Assembly (NCBI GenBank): GCA_021646465.1
Contig: SOET01000004.1
Coordinates: 1-64,000, forward strand
Direction: 5' to 3'
Length of the DNA stretch: 64,000 nt
DNA from: Candidatus Kuenenia hertensis
GTDB taxonomy: Bacteria > Planctomycetota > Brocadiia > Brocadiales > Brocadiaceae
This document shows positions 8,291-18,015 of the stretch, in pieces; the first letter of the stretch is position 1, and each line of letters opens with the position of its first letter. Under the pieces are notes generated by a model. That model searched no databases, was not told the DNA's origin, and saw nothing but the letters and a program-made list of their open reading frames with translations. A program made the translations under genes and the position numbers.

Positions 8291-9891
8291 GTGTAAAGTC
8301 TCTTAAAAAAAGAAGATAAAATCATACCGCCGGTACCTGTTAAACAAACAATGGAAAACCACTCTCCAAACAATGTATAAAAAGTATCACTTTTTTTAAC
8401 GAGTTTAATTCGATTTACCAGCGTTCCGCTTATCTCTTTTTGTCGCCCTTCTGCATCATTTAATTTACCATAAATCGTTCCGCCAGGTCCCACAAAAGCA
8501 GATATCCCCGTATTTGCCGCCCGCGCCATGCATGTACGATTTTCTACTGCTCTGAATACCATTATCGCAAGATGTTGTTCCAGTTCCGCACTGTCATGAA
8601 ACCACCCGTCATTTGTCACGTTAAATATAAAATCCACCCCCTGCTTTTTAAGTTTTCTTATCAAAGATGGAACTGTATCTTCATAACAAATAGACGCTCC
8701 GAAATTAAAACCCTGATTTTGCAATGTCGTAAGATGAAATACTGTACTTTTTTCCCCATGCGACAACCCAACTGAATACGGCACAAGTTTCGATAAAAAA
8801 GGTAAATATTTTTCCAGGGGTGTAAATTCCCCAAACGGAACAAGATGAATCTTATCATAGCGATCAAGAAATTCTCCATTTCTTCCGTAAAAAAAGACAC
8901 TATTAAAATATTTCTGATCTTCTTCAAAAAGAAAGAGTGAAATACCTCCCAGGAGAAGGCTTGCCTTTAATTCCTGCGCCAGTTGCACTGCAGTGAGCTG
9001 CGACAGATAATCAATTTTTCTTCCCGTAATGTCCGGATTTATATTAAGTATTCCCGGTACCATCGTTTCCGGCCATACGACAAGATCAATCGGCTCCCCC
9101 TTAACACGTAAAGACAAATCATAATATTTTTTTAACGTTTTTACCTCTTCCTCTTCTGACGATTCGGCTTTCACCTCCTGTGATATATTTCCCTGCACCA
9201 GACATACAACAGGACCTTCATATGGTGTGTAATTTTTTAGCCAAAACGCTCCGTACAATAACACCCCGATGACTAATGGTATCGGCAAAATATATGATAA
9301 ATAAATAAAATTTTGTTTTCGTCCAACCCAGAGGGCTATATTTTCTTTTTCATTATGGTTATTGCGAAAACAATGTGCAATTAACCACGCAATATACGCA
9401 TTCACCATGATAATCAAAAATGATATTCCGGAAACGCCGGTAATATCACAAATTTGTATTACCGGCAAATAGCGGTATTGCGTATGCCCTGCAAAAAACC
9501 AGGGAAACCCTGAAAAGAGGTGTGATCGTATATATTCCAAAGATACCCACACACACGGAGCAACAAAAACAAAAGGCAACTTTAATTTTAAAACAATTCT
9601 TCGGATGCAAAAGGCAAAGCAGAGGAAATAGAGCGCACAATAAAGACTTAATAATAACCATGCCGCATAGGTAACATACCGTAACCATGAAAGTTCTGAG
9701 AAAAAAAAGAGCGCCCCAACAAAATACGAAGCAAGATATACATACTTCCTGCCCCGCATTATAAGGAGAAACCATGGTACGAAGGCAAACCATGCAAAAT
9801 AACCAATATCTGCAGGAGGGAAAGAAAGGCAGAAAAAAAGGATTGTTAAAAAGGAAAGTCCTATAATTTGAGTAATTTCTTTATTTCTCAA
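8287..9891 (-). CDS. lnt: Apolipoprotein N-acyltransferase
   Basis: 534 aa. The N-terminal half has about six to eight membrane helices; the C-terminal half is a nitrilase-fold domain exposed to the periplasm. It adds the third acyl chain to outer-membrane lipoproteins. The Glu-Lys-Cys triad is visible: Glu in VVWPETMVPG, Lys in YDKIHLVPFGEF, and Cys in GASICYEDT. Length is close to E. coli Lnt (512). The start overlaps the moeA stop by 4 nt. Confidence 0.95.
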   Translation of the reverse strand: MRNKEITQIIGLSFLTILFFCLSFPPADIGYFAWFAFVPWFLLIMRGRKYVYLASYFVGALFFFSELSWLRYVTYAAWLLLSLYCALYFLCFAFCIRRIVLKLKLPFVFVAPCVWVSLEYIRSHLFSGFPWFFAGHTQYRYLPVIQICDITGVSGISFLIIMVNAYIAWLIAHCFRNNHNEKENIALWVGRKQNFIYLSYILPIPLVIGVLLYGAFWLKNYTPYEGPVVCLVQGNISQEVKAESSEEEEVKTLKKYYDLSLRVKGEPIDLVVWPETMVPGILNINPDITGRKIDYLSQLTAVQLAQELKASLLLGGISLFLFEEDQKYFNSVFFYGRNGEFLDRYDKIHLVPFGEFTPLEKYLPFLSKLVPYSVGLSHGEKSTVFHLTTLQNQGFNFGASICYEDTVPSLIRKLKKQGVDFIFNVTNDGWFHDSAELEQHLAIMVFRAVENRTCMARAANTGISAFVGPGGTIYGKLNDAEGRQKEISGTLVNRIKLVKKSDTFYTLFGEWFSIVCLTGTGGMILSSFFKRLYT

Positions 9892-11096
9892 TAGTTGTTA
9901 TCGAGAAGAATAATATCAACTAATTGTCCATTGGAAAGCTTTTCAGTTTCTTCAGGAATAATAAGCAGGCAATTCGCCTTTGTCGTTGCCAGTAAATCGG
10001 CAGAGCCATGCCACTCAACTGGAGAAACAGATAAAACATTTTCTTTCCATTTAAAAAATGCAGGGCGAAACTCTCGCCGTTTTCTTTTTGTTAAAATGTC
10101 ACCTTCAAGTACGGCTTTTACCGTTGTTCTGTTAAAGGAAGGAAATCCCATTAATTTTCGCATTGCAGGATAGATAAACAATTCAAACGTAACAAATGAG
10201 GCCACAGGGTTCCCTGGAAGAGCGAAAATTAATGTATCATTCTTTTTCCCGAAAACAACCGGTTTTCCTGGTCGTAACGCAACTTTTTCAAAATAAATGT
10301 GCACCCCTGACTCTTTCAATACATCACCAACAAGATCATATTCCCCCATTGAAACGCCGCCTGAAAGAATCAAAATGTCCTTCCGCAGCCCCTTGGCCAT
10401 TAACCTTACAATTTCTTCTTTCCTGTCACCGGCAATGCCAAGTATTTCAACTTCGGAATTCATTCGCCTTGCCTGAGATGCAAGAGAGTAGCTGTTGCTA
10501 TTTCTAATCTGTACGGGAGACGGTTTTTCGTCAACATTCACCAATTCATTCCCCGTAGAAATAATACCAACGGTCAGTGCCGGATACATTTTTACACTGG
10601 ACTTTCCTACTGTTGCAAGTATCCCGATTTCCTGTGGGCGAATCAGCTTACCAGTGTGAAGAACTATTTGCCCGACTTGCATATCCTCACCGCGTTTTGA
10701 AATATTACTTCCACTTTTAACGGGTCTCAATATTTTTACCATATCTTCCTCATCAGTATCTTCCGTATCCTCAAACTTAACTACCGCATCAGCTCCTTCC
10801 GGAACTGACGCTCCTGTCATAATTTTGGATACACAACCACATGACACTTTTTTCTCTGGCGTATCCCCCGCCGCAATATTTTCAATAATTTTCAATGTAA
10901 CGGGAGCATCTTTTGTATCCTCTGCAACCACAGCATATCCATCCATTGCAGAACGGTTGAAAGGGGGCATGTCAATATCGGACCTTACGTCTTCGGCAAG
11001 GCAAAAACCTAATGCATCCTGAAAATGAACCTGTATCGGCTCTAAAGGGTGTACATTGTCTATAACTATTTTTTTTGCTTCATCTACTGGAATCAT
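9888..11096 (-). CDS. moeA: Molybdopterin molybdenumtransferase
   Basis: 402 aa, full length. MoeA inserts molybdate into adenylylated molybdopterin. Motifs include MPPFNRSAMDGYAV, MTGASVPEGADAVV, GSNISKRGEDM, the MPT-binding LSGGVSMGEYD, and PGNPVASFVTF. Molybdenum cofactor is expected for enzymes such as nitrite/nitrate oxidoreductases or formate dehydrogenases elsewhere in the genome. A promoter-like pair ends only about 7 nt before the ATG, so the message may be almost leaderless. Confidence 0.97.
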   Translation of the reverse strand: MIPVDEAKKIVIDNVHPLEPIQVHFQDALGFCLAEDVRSDIDMPPFNRSAMDGYAVVAEDTKDAPVTLKIIENIAAGDTPEKKVSCGCVSKIMTGASVPEGADAVVKFEDTEDTDEEDMVKILRPVKSGSNISKRGEDMQVGQIVLHTGKLIRPQEIGILATVGKSSVKMYPALTVGIISTGNELVNVDEKPSPVQIRNSNSYSLASQARRMNSEVEILGIAGDRKEEIVRLMAKGLRKDILILSGGVSMGEYDLVGDVLKESGVHIYFEKVALRPGKPVVFGKKNDTLIFALPGNPVASFVTFELFIYPAMRKLMGFPSFNRTTVKAVLEGDILTKRKRREFRPAFFKWKENVLSVSPVEWHGSADLLATTKANCLLIIPEETEKLSNGQLVDIILLDNNY

Positions 11097-11103
11097 GGTT
11101 TTT

Positions 11104-11132
11104 ATGTTAATTTAACAACAACAGTATGTCAA
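11104..11132 (-). promoter_or_regulatory. Candidate promoter of moeA-lnt
   Basis: On the minus strand TTGACA (11132-11127) and TAACAT (11109-11104) are 17 nt apart. The expected start of transcription falls at or within a base or two of the moeA ATG (11096), leaving no room for a ribosome binding site. Confidence 0.45.
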
Positions 11133-11303
11133 GGATTGTTCTACCTAAAATGTTCCTAAGTATATGTCTTTGCATAAATAACCCAAACATACCGGCTATA
11201 AGGTTTATGATGAAACAACCCTGTCATAGATGACACTACTATACGTGGCAAAAGTCAGAAAAAGCAGAAATGCTTCCTTAACTTTTGGATACTATGATAT
11301 ATT

Positions 11304-11609
11304 GTGATGGACATGCATATTGTAGAGAACAAATCAAAATCCGGCAAAAAAATCTATCGTTCCATCCTCTTGCGGGAATCGTATCGGGAGGAGGGAAAGG
11401 TCAAGAAACGTACCATCGCGAATCTGTCGAATTGTACGCCGCAGGAGATAGCAGCGATAAAACTTGCGCTTGCTCATAAAGACGATCTGAGCGCGATAGG
11501 CGGCTTGTCAGAATCGGTGGAACTCCATGAAGGGTTATCGGTGGGTGCGGTCTGGAGTGTGTACCGGTTTTTAAAACACAAAAAATGCTTTTTAACCTTC
11601 AGTCGCTAA
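11304..11609 (+). pseudogene. IS1634-type transposase, N-terminal relic
   Basis: 101 aa. The segment from HIVENKSKSGKKIYRSILL through KVKKRTIANLS to EGLSVGAVWSVYRF matches the conserved N-terminal region of IS1634/IS4-superfamily transposases, which are normally over 500 aa. After about residue 90 the similarity stops and the frame ends in unrelated residues. The DDE catalytic domain is absent, so the element cannot move. No flanking inverted repeats or target duplication are visible. Confidence 0.75.
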
Positions 11610-11755
11610 AAAGCTTATATCTGGCATTATCCTAATAAAAGTACCTTCTGCAATCAAACATCTTCCAATGCTTTTTCGAATATTACGAGTGCAAAAAGTA
11701 TCAGATGAAAACCCTAGCGGTATTAGTGCCAACTTTTATTTTCAATAATAAAATT

Positions 11756-12646
11756 TCACGCCCTTGGATGGGCCTTATCGTAAACTTCTTTCAGGCGCTC
11801 GGTGGTTACGTGGGTATAAATTTGTGTTGTGGAAAGGCTGCTGTGCCCTAAAAATTCCTGTACTGCCCGCAGGTCTGCTCCGCAATCCAGTAAATGTGTG
11901 GCAAAACTGTGCCGGAACGTATGGGGAGAAACGCGAAGATTCATGGCGCCCTTTTTCATGTACTTTTCGATCATTCGTGCAACACTGCGTTCTGTAAGAC
12001 GCCCGTTAAACTTATTGAGAAATAATGCCGTATTTTCAGCCCTTCGTTTCCCCAGATAGGTTTGTATTGCATTTAAAGCATGGTTTCCGATAGGAAGTAT
12101 TCGTTCTTTTCTCCCCTTGCCCCGCACCTTTACTACTCCGCTGCGAAAGTCAATATCGGCAATATTCATTCCCACGAGTTCGCTCACCCGCATCCCTGTG
12201 CTGTAAAGAGTTTCCATGATTGCTTTATCGCGCAATCCTGACAATTTGCCCTCATCCGGCTGATCAAGAAGGTTCTCTGCGTCATTGATACTCATAAACT
12301 TGGGGAGTTTTTTGTCCAGTTTTGGAGTTTTTATGTGTTCGACCGGATTTAATTCTAAAATTCCATGTTGACATAAAAATTTATAAAGGGAACGTATGGA
12401 AGCCAGCTTTCTTGCAACAGTACTTTTTGAGGGGTTTTGTTTTTTTAAAAAAGCAAGATATTTACGCAATTGCAAACGGGAAACAGCGGAAAGGTTTGTG
12501 CACCCCTCGTCTTTAAGAAAGGAAAGATATTGATTGAGATCGTTTCGGTACGCCCGCAGTGTTTGCAGCGAATAATTCTTGTCATTCTCAATATATGCAA
12601 GATATCTGTCGACAAATTCCTGCATGTTTATATTTGATTGCATCAT
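11756..12646 (-). CDS. Site-specific tyrosine recombinase XerC/XerD
   Basis: 296 aa from the preferred start (tandem ATG at 12646); the frame stays open to 12778, but that extension is not family-like and 296 aa is the standard Xer length. An N-terminal SAM-like core-binding domain (FVDRYLAYIENDKNYSLQT) precedes the catalytic domain. Catalytic residues are Arg in STGMRVSEL, Lys in VRGKGRKER, His-X-X-Arg in HTFRHSFATHLL, His in LGHSSLSTTQ, and the nucleophile in IYTHVT. Xer recombinases resolve chromosome dimers at dif; no dif site is evident here. XerC versus XerD cannot be separated by reading. Confidence 0.92.
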   Translation of the reverse strand: MMQSNINMQEFVDRYLAYIENDKNYSLQTLRAYRNDLNQYLSFLKDEGCTNLSAVSRLQLRKYLAFLKKQNPSKSTVARKLASIRSLYKFLCQHGILELNPVEHIKTPKLDKKLPKFMSINDAENLLDQPDEGKLSGLRDKAIMETLYSTGMRVSELVGMNIADIDFRSGVVKVRGKGRKERILPIGNHALNAIQTYLGKRRAENTALFLNKFNGRLTERSVARMIEKYMKKGAMNLRVSPHTFRHSFATHLLDCGADLRAVQEFLGHSSLSTTQIYTHVTTERLKEVYDKAHPRA

Positions 12647-12883
12647 TTTTTCATTTACACGTAAAGAGTCCTGGATATCTGTAAAAAACAATCGGAATGT
12701 TAGCAAAGTCAAAGTCGAATAACAAGGGCAAAAGTAACTCTGAACAATGATAATGAAGAGAATGAATTGCCTTGACAAAAATTTCCTGCGCCTCTAGAAT
12801 TTCTTTTCTGTCTTTCGAAAGCTTTATATTATAGTCAAACAATTATGGTCTTCGAAAATTTATATTGCATTAGCATTTTAATG

Positions 12884-12933
12884 CTTCGACTCCGCTCAGC
12901 ATGACTCCGCTGTCAACCTGAGCGTAGTTGAAG
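12884..12933 (+). repeat. Interspersed palindromic repeat (22-bp arms)
   Basis: Two 22-nt arms, 12884-12905 (CTTCGACTCCGCTCAG...) and 12912-12933 (...CTGAGCGTAGTTGAAG), are inverted copies with 18 of 22 matches and a 6-nt loop. This CTTCGACT-CGCTCAG palindrome type is widespread between genes in many bacterial phyla. It lies in the divergent gap between xer and pabB and could also terminate transcription. Confidence 0.7.
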
Positions 12934-12965
12934 GGTCATTTCTTTTGTGAAAGCCCATTTTATAT

Positions 12966-14402
12966 ATGAAATTTGACGCATATATTACCGGTAAAGTTTT
13001 TACCTATGAGGTGAAGGGTGCATGTACCCCTATGGAGGCATTTTGCCGGTTTTCAAAGAATGAGAATATTTTCTTCCTTGATAGTGCACTACCTAAGAAT
13101 GAAATTTCAAGATATTCATTCCTGGGTTTCGCTCCGTTTTTAGTGTTAAAAACGAAACACCGGAAAATACATATAAAAGACAACGCTGGCGTCAATGAAT
13201 TTGAAGGAAATCCATTTGAATATCTTCGAAAATTATTGAATCAATATTCACTGAAAAATACTGTTGATTCCTTGCCTTTTCAGGGTGGCGCTGTGGGATA
13301 TTTTGGGTATGATCTCTGTCATTATATTGAGAAGCTGCCTCACAATTCTGTAGACGATCTTGAATTGCCTGATATATACATGGGGTTTTATGATATTATC
13401 GTCTCCTATGATCATTTCCTTAAAAAGTGTTTCGTGACAGGAATTGATTTTGGCATTGATAACACATTAAATGATCGGATGGAACAGATAATTGAAGAAT
13501 TGCATGGAAAATCCGAAGAACAGGAAGAACTGTTCAATGACAAGATTGCAACGGAAGTTGTCGATATGGAACTAAAGTGTAATTTTACAAAAGATGCCTA
13601 TATGAAAGCCATTCGACAAATAAAAAATTATATTACCGCCGGAGATGTGTATCAGGTAAATCTCTCCCAAAGATTTGAAACGTGTATAGACGTTTCTGCG
13701 GATGACTTATACAAAAGGTTGCGCAGAATTAATCCCGCACCTTTTGCCTGTTACCTGAGTTTCGAAGGCGTATCGATTGTCAGTTCCTCTCCGGAAAGGT
13801 TTCTTCGTGTTTGTGGCCGTGACGTACAATCACGCCCAATAAAAGGTACACGGCCAAGAGGCAAAAACGCATTTGAAGATGAAGAAATGAAGCAGGCCTT
13901 GCTGTCTAGTCCGAAGGACAACGCAGAGCTTACCATGATAACTGACCTTGAACGAAATGACCTCGGGCGGGTTTGTAATTATGGATCTATCAGGGTGGTG
14001 GAAGAAAAAGTATTGGAAACATATCCTACTGTTCATCATTTGGTCTCTACGGTAATAGGAAAATTACATGAGAGATATGACATAATAGATTTGGTAAAAG
14101 CAACCTTTCCCGGAGGGTCTATTACCGGGGCTCCGAAGATCCGCGCCATGCAGATAATTGATGAACTGGAGCCATGCCAGCGAAGTGTGTATACCGGTTC
14201 GGTCGGATATATTGGATTCAACGGAAATATTGACCTGAATATTGCAATACGCACCTTTATTATGAAAGAAAAAACCGTGTATTTTCAGGTTGGCAGCGGT
14301 ATTGTGGCAGATTCCAACGAAGAAGACGAATACGAGGAAACATTGCACAAGGCCAAAGCCTTGATTGCTTCACTTAATCCATGTCCTACGCTATCTTCCT
14401 GA
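12966..14402 (+). CDS. pabB: Aminodeoxychorismate synthase component I
   Basis: 478 aa chorismate-binding enzyme. With a glutamine amidotransferase (PabA, not nearby) it converts chorismate to 4-amino-4-deoxychorismate for folate. The PIKGTRPRG motif carries the Lys that distinguishes PabB from anthranilate synthase TrpE (PIAGT). DNAELTMITDLERNDLG and FPGGSITGAPKIRAM are also intact. It overlaps the next gene, the matching lyase, by 22 nt, which supports PabB over TrpE. Confidence 0.92.
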   Translation: MKFDAYITGKVFTYEVKGACTPMEAFCRFSKNENIFFLDSALPKNEISRYSFLGFAPFLVLKTKHRKIHIKDNAGVNEFEGNPFEYLRKLLNQYSLKNTVDSLPFQGGAVGYFGYDLCHYIEKLPHNSVDDLELPDIYMGFYDIIVSYDHFLKKCFVTGIDFGIDNTLNDRMEQIIEELHGKSEEQEELFNDKIATEVVDMELKCNFTKDAYMKAIRQIKNYITAGDVYQVNLSQRFETCIDVSADDLYKRLRRINPAPFACYLSFEGVSIVSSSPERFLRVCGRDVQSRPIKGTRPRGKNAFEDEEMKQALLSSPKDNAELTMITDLERNDLGRVCNYGSIRVVEEKVLETYPTVHHLVSTVIGKLHERYDIIDLVKATFPGGSITGAPKIRAMQIIDELEPCQRSVYTGSVGYIGFNGNIDLNIAIRTFIMKEKTVYFQVGSGIVADSNEEDEYEETLHKAKALIASLNPCPTLSS

Positions 14403-15241
14403 ATGATACAATAGTTTATGATACAAAGGGTTTTCTCAGCACCTTTGATCGTGGCTTTCTTTACGGAGACGGTCTCTTTGAAACCATCCGGGCGTATAAT
14501 AAAAACCCTTTTAAATTGGAAGGCCACGTTACCCGTCTTTCTAATTCGGCGCAATTTCTTTGCATACCCTTCCGCTATACCTGCGATCAAATCCGGCAAA
14601 TTATTGCGCAGCTTCTTGAAAGAAATCACCTATCTGATGCATACATCCGGATGACGCTTTCCCGTGGTGATAATGCCGATGGGTTTATTCCCCTGCGTGA
14701 AACCAACCCAACGTTTGTAATTCATGCAAAACCGTTCAATCCCTATCCGGCGTTATCGTATAAAAGAGGGGTAAAGCTCATTACATCACAGACACGAAGG
14801 AGTACGACGTGTCCCATTTCAAGGCATAAAACACTCAATTATTTAACGAATTATTTAATCAAGAAAGAGGCATTGGAAGAAGGGGTGCATGATGCCCTGG
14901 TTTTGAATACGGAGGGCAAGGTGACAGAATGTTCTGTCAGCAATATATTTTTTGTGAAAGACAAGACAGTCATCACTCCCTCTTTGGAAGCAAATATTTT
15001 GCCGGGAGTTACAAGGGGAATTGTTATTGCTCTGTGTAATGAAAATGGAATTCAAGTGGAAGAAAAACTCTTTGATCTTAATGAAATACTGAAAGCAGAC
15101 GAAGTTTTTCTTACAAACTCTCTTATGGAAATTATGCCTGTTTCATCACTCAACGGGCACGATGTTGGAGGTTCTCTGCCTGGTAAAGTTACCGCATTTT
15201 TATCGAACAAATATAAGACATTGGTTTGTTCACAGAGTTAG
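14381..15241 (+). CDS. pabC: 4-amino-4-deoxychorismate lyase (class IV aminotransferase fold)
   Basis: 286 aa PLP enzyme of fold type IV. The likely PLP-binding Lys is in ISRHKTLNYLTNYLIK, and the GYPG-like YGDGLFETIRA and ECSVSNIFFV motifs are present. In this context it would release pyruvate to give 4-aminobenzoate. Branched-chain or D-amino-acid aminotransferases share this fold, so the lyase call depends on the 22-nt overlap with pabB. Confidence 0.85.
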   Translation: MSYAIFLNDTIVYDTKGFLSTFDRGFLYGDGLFETIRAYNKNPFKLEGHVTRLSNSAQFLCIPFRYTCDQIRQIIAQLLERNHLSDAYIRMTLSRGDNADGFIPLRETNPTFVIHAKPFNPYPALSYKRGVKLITSQTRRSTTCPISRHKTLNYLTNYLIKKEALEEGVHDALVLNTEGKVTECSVSNIFFVKDKTVITPSLEANILPGVTRGIVIALCNENGIQVEEKLFDLNEILKADEVFLTNSLMEIMPVSSLNGHDVGGSLPGKVTAFLSNKYKTLVCSQS

Positions 15242-15555
15242 AGGGTAAAAAGGATTCAGGATCCAGAACAGGACAATAAATATGCTCCAGCAGATGTGAT
15301 GTTAAGCCTTGCCGTTCTTTTACGGTAGCATTTCGGAAGATAAAAACTAGACAAGGTTAGGGAAAAGTACTAATATGGCTTAAATATTTGAGGATGCTGG
15401 CGGAGGTACAATAATACCTATACTCTGCAATGATACAAGGACCTGCCGGCAAATAAGACCTGGAGTTATGTTTCTTAATTTTTATCATTTAATTGCTTTC
15501 ACGTCCAATTGCGATTTTTGAACAACAATAAAATTTACGGAAAATACTAAATGCT
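15242..15555. other. Intergenic gap, no gene seen
   Basis: 314 nt between pabC and the prenyltransferase. I see no convincing ORF, RNA fold or clear terminator. Confidence 0.5.
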
Positions 15556-16422
15556 ATGAGTTTTTCTATCACTTTCAAAAAGATCTCTTCTTTACTGGAA
15601 TTAATTAAATTCTCCCATACTATCTTTTCTTTCCCTTTTGCAATAATGAGTGCATTTATTGCTGCTGGCGGACTGCCGACACTCAGGCAATTAATTCTCA
15701 TTGTTGGGGCGCTAGTAATGGCGCGCAGCGCCGCAATGTCTTTTAACCGTATTGTTGATGCTAACTACGATATTCATAATCCCCGTACGGCTTATCGTGT
15801 TGAATTACAGAGGAAAATTGGTAAAAAAAGCGTATGGATATTTACCCTGGTATGTGTAATTCTCTTTTTTTTGTTCGCGGGATTATTAAACCGTTTGGCT
15901 CTTTACATGTCTCCCCTGGCAATTCTTATTGTTTTTGGATATTCTTTTACCAAACGGTTTACTGATTTATCGCATTTTGTGCTTGGTCTGGCGCTGGCCC
16001 TTTCTCCTATCGGAGCATGGATAGGAATCCAGGGAAAGTTAGGCATTATTCCTTTTCTGCTGGCGTTTGCCGTGGTGCTATGGACGGCAGGATTTGATAT
16101 TATTTATGCGTGTCAGGATCTTGAGCATGATAAAAAATTGGGGTTGCACTCACTGCCAAAAAGAATTGGTCCCCGATGGGCATTGATGCTTTCCGGTATT
16201 TTGCATATTTTTATGGTGTTACTACTGTTTGTCGTTCCCCGATATTCAAACCTGGGGATTATTTATTCAATCGGAGTATGTGTCACGGCTGCTTTACTTT
16301 TTTACGAACATTTACTGGTGAAACCAAATGACCTATCGAAAATCAATACAGCCTTTTTTACCGTAAATGGGATTATTAGTATAGGCCTTATGGGTGTAAC
16401 GTTAATTGACATTTTCATATAA
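15556..16422 (+). CDS. UbiA-family prenyltransferase (MqnP/UbiA-like)
   Basis: 288 aa integral membrane protein with about eight to nine helices. The two Asp-rich prenyl-diphosphate/Mg sites are NRIVDANYD (first) and DIIYACQDLEHD (second). The family attaches polyprenyl chains to aromatic acids in quinone synthesis. An anaerobe using menaquinone would use this as MqnP of the futalosine pathway or as a 4-hydroxybenzoate-type enzyme; the sequence alone does not decide. No other quinone genes flank it. Confidence 0.85.
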   Translation: MSFSITFKKISSLLELIKFSHTIFSFPFAIMSAFIAAGGLPTLRQLILIVGALVMARSAAMSFNRIVDANYDIHNPRTAYRVELQRKIGKKSVWIFTLVCVILFFLFAGLLNRLALYMSPLAILIVFGYSFTKRFTDLSHFVLGLALALSPIGAWIGIQGKLGIIPFLLAFAVVLWTAGFDIIYACQDLEHDKKLGLHSLPKRIGPRWALMLSGILHIFMVLLLFVVPRYSNLGIIYSIGVCVTAALLFYEHLLVKPNDLSKINTAFFTVNGIISIGLMGVTLIDIFI

Positions 16423-16472
16423 GAAGTCACAACAAAAGTTCACCCCATATAATTCTCAGGCATTATACCTGT

Positions 16473-17711
16473 TTACTTTGCAGGAGAAGGAATCGGAGTA
16501 ATTGCAGAGGCGTTCTTTTCCTTCGGGGTAGTCTTAACGGTTTGATCAAGAATAATACTCAACCGGACAGGAAGTTTTCTGTAATTGAGAGTACCGTCTC
16601 CCAATTGACCATATTCGTTATTTCCCCATGCCCAAACCGTACCGTCATGTTTCAAAGCAAGAGAATGATAATACCCTGCCCCTATTGAAATAACGTCTCC
16701 GATACCATGCACTTTCAATGTAGTATATTTATAATTGGACGTCGTGCCTATCCCAAGCTGTCCTGTTCTATTATACCCCGTTGAAAGAACTGTACCATCC
16801 GCTTGCAACGCAAGGGCATGATACCCGCCTGTTACAATGGCGATAATATTGTCCAGTTCATTAATTTGAATTGGTACCCTGCTATCTGTTTTTGTTCCGT
16901 TTCCGAATTGGCCATAGGTATTCATTCCCCATCCCCAAACAGTTCCATCGGCTTTCAGGGCTAAATTAAAGTTATTCCCGCTAACAATGGAAATTGCCCC
17001 GTTAAAATTAGATACCGGTGTAAGAATGGAACTTTCCATTATGGTACCATCCCCCAACTGGCCATATCCATTGGCACCCCAAGCCCATAGCGTCCCATCC
17101 GCCTTCAGAGCAAGGTTATGATGATTGCCGCTTGATACCGCAACAACATTGTTTAATCTCTGCACTTGTATAGGTTTATTTGCATCCGATTTTGTTCCAT
17201 TACCCAGTTGGTCTAACTCATTATTTCCCCACACCCAAACTGTTCCGTCTGATTGCAAAGCAACGCTATGGTAGAATCCTGCATCAATGTCCGTAACGTC
17301 TTTTATGATTTTTACTCGAACAGGCACACTACGGTCTTTATCCGTGCCGTCACCTAATTGTCCAAATCTATTATTCCCCCATGCCCACACAGTTCCGTCA
17401 GATTTGACCGCAAGGTTATGCTCCCATCCTGCAGCAACAGAAACCACATCTTCCAGCCCTTTCACCTCCACTGCAAACTTACGCTGATCAGTGGTACCAT
17501 CACCCAATTGTCCGGCATGGTTTCCTCCCCAAGTCCAAACGGTGCCATCAGATTTCAACACAAGGCTGTGAGACCCTCCTCCCGATACCTGAGGAAGGGC
17601 TGCAAATATCGAACTGCAAAAAATTAACATTGCCGCTATTATTGACATACCATAAGAAATAACTTTTACCCTGTTTTTGGAAAAACTTGCCAGTCTCACC
17701 TTTGTCATCAT
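16473..17711 (-). CDS. Exported RCC1-repeat (beta-propeller) protein
   Basis: 412 aa. A signal peptide or anchor spans about residues 18-38 (ISYGMSIIAAMLIFCSSIFAA). About seven RCC1 repeats of around 50 aa follow, each with the pattern SLVLKSDGTVWTWGGNHAGQLGDGT, enough to close a seven-bladed propeller. The C-terminal tail is Pro/Thr-rich. Bacterial RCC1 proteins are usually exported with unknown partners. Convergent with the prenyltransferase gene; monocistronic. Confidence 0.85.
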   Translation of the reverse strand: MMTKVRLASFSKNRVKVISYGMSIIAAMLIFCSSIFAALPQVSGGGSHSLVLKSDGTVWTWGGNHAGQLGDGTTDQRKFAVEVKGLEDVVSVAAGWEHNLAVKSDGTVWAWGNNRFGQLGDGTDKDRSVPVRVKIIKDVTDIDAGFYHSVALQSDGTVWVWGNNELDQLGNGTKSDANKPIQVQRLNNVVAVSSGNHHNLALKADGTLWAWGANGYGQLGDGTIMESSILTPVSNFNGAISIVSGNNFNLALKADGTVWGWGMNTYGQFGNGTKTDSRVPIQINELDNIIAIVTGGYHALALQADGTVLSTGYNRTGQLGIGTTSNYKYTTLKVHGIGDVISIGAGYYHSLALKHDGTVWAWGNNEYGQLGDGTLNYRKLPVRLSIILDQTVKTTPKEKNASAITPIPSPAK

Positions 17712-18015
17712 CGTATCTCTTTACCTAATCATGTTTTAAAATCAATCGGAACAAAAACATATCACATTAGTACTTTATAGTTTATAACAATAATAAGTTT
17801 GAAATTGCAAAAAAAAAATACATTATTTGAGTTTTTTCCTCAAAGAAAGAATCTTCTTGTCGTGAAACTCGTGAAAAAAGAGGAAAGCAGGCGGATACAT
17901 TTTACGTAAATTTTGTATTGCCATTATTCCATCGTCTATGCTAGAGTACATCGACACATATACCTTTCATTAAGATTCATTAAGCACAAATGTTTAAAGA
18001 ACAGAAAAGTACACA
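17712..18015. other. Divergent intergenic gap
   Basis: 304 nt between the RCC1 gene and the DUF4438 gene. It must hold two outward promoters, but no box pair stands out. A weak inverted repeat (TTTCCTC near 17833 with GAGGAAA near 17881) is the only structure noticed. Confidence 0.4.

Noticed and set aside
11304-11609. A complete insertion sequence
   Set aside because: Only the transposase N-terminus remains, with no DDE domain and no visible terminal inverted repeats.
12966-14402. Anthranilate synthase TrpE
   Set aside because: PIKGT instead of PIAGT and the overlapping class IV lyase gene favour PabB.
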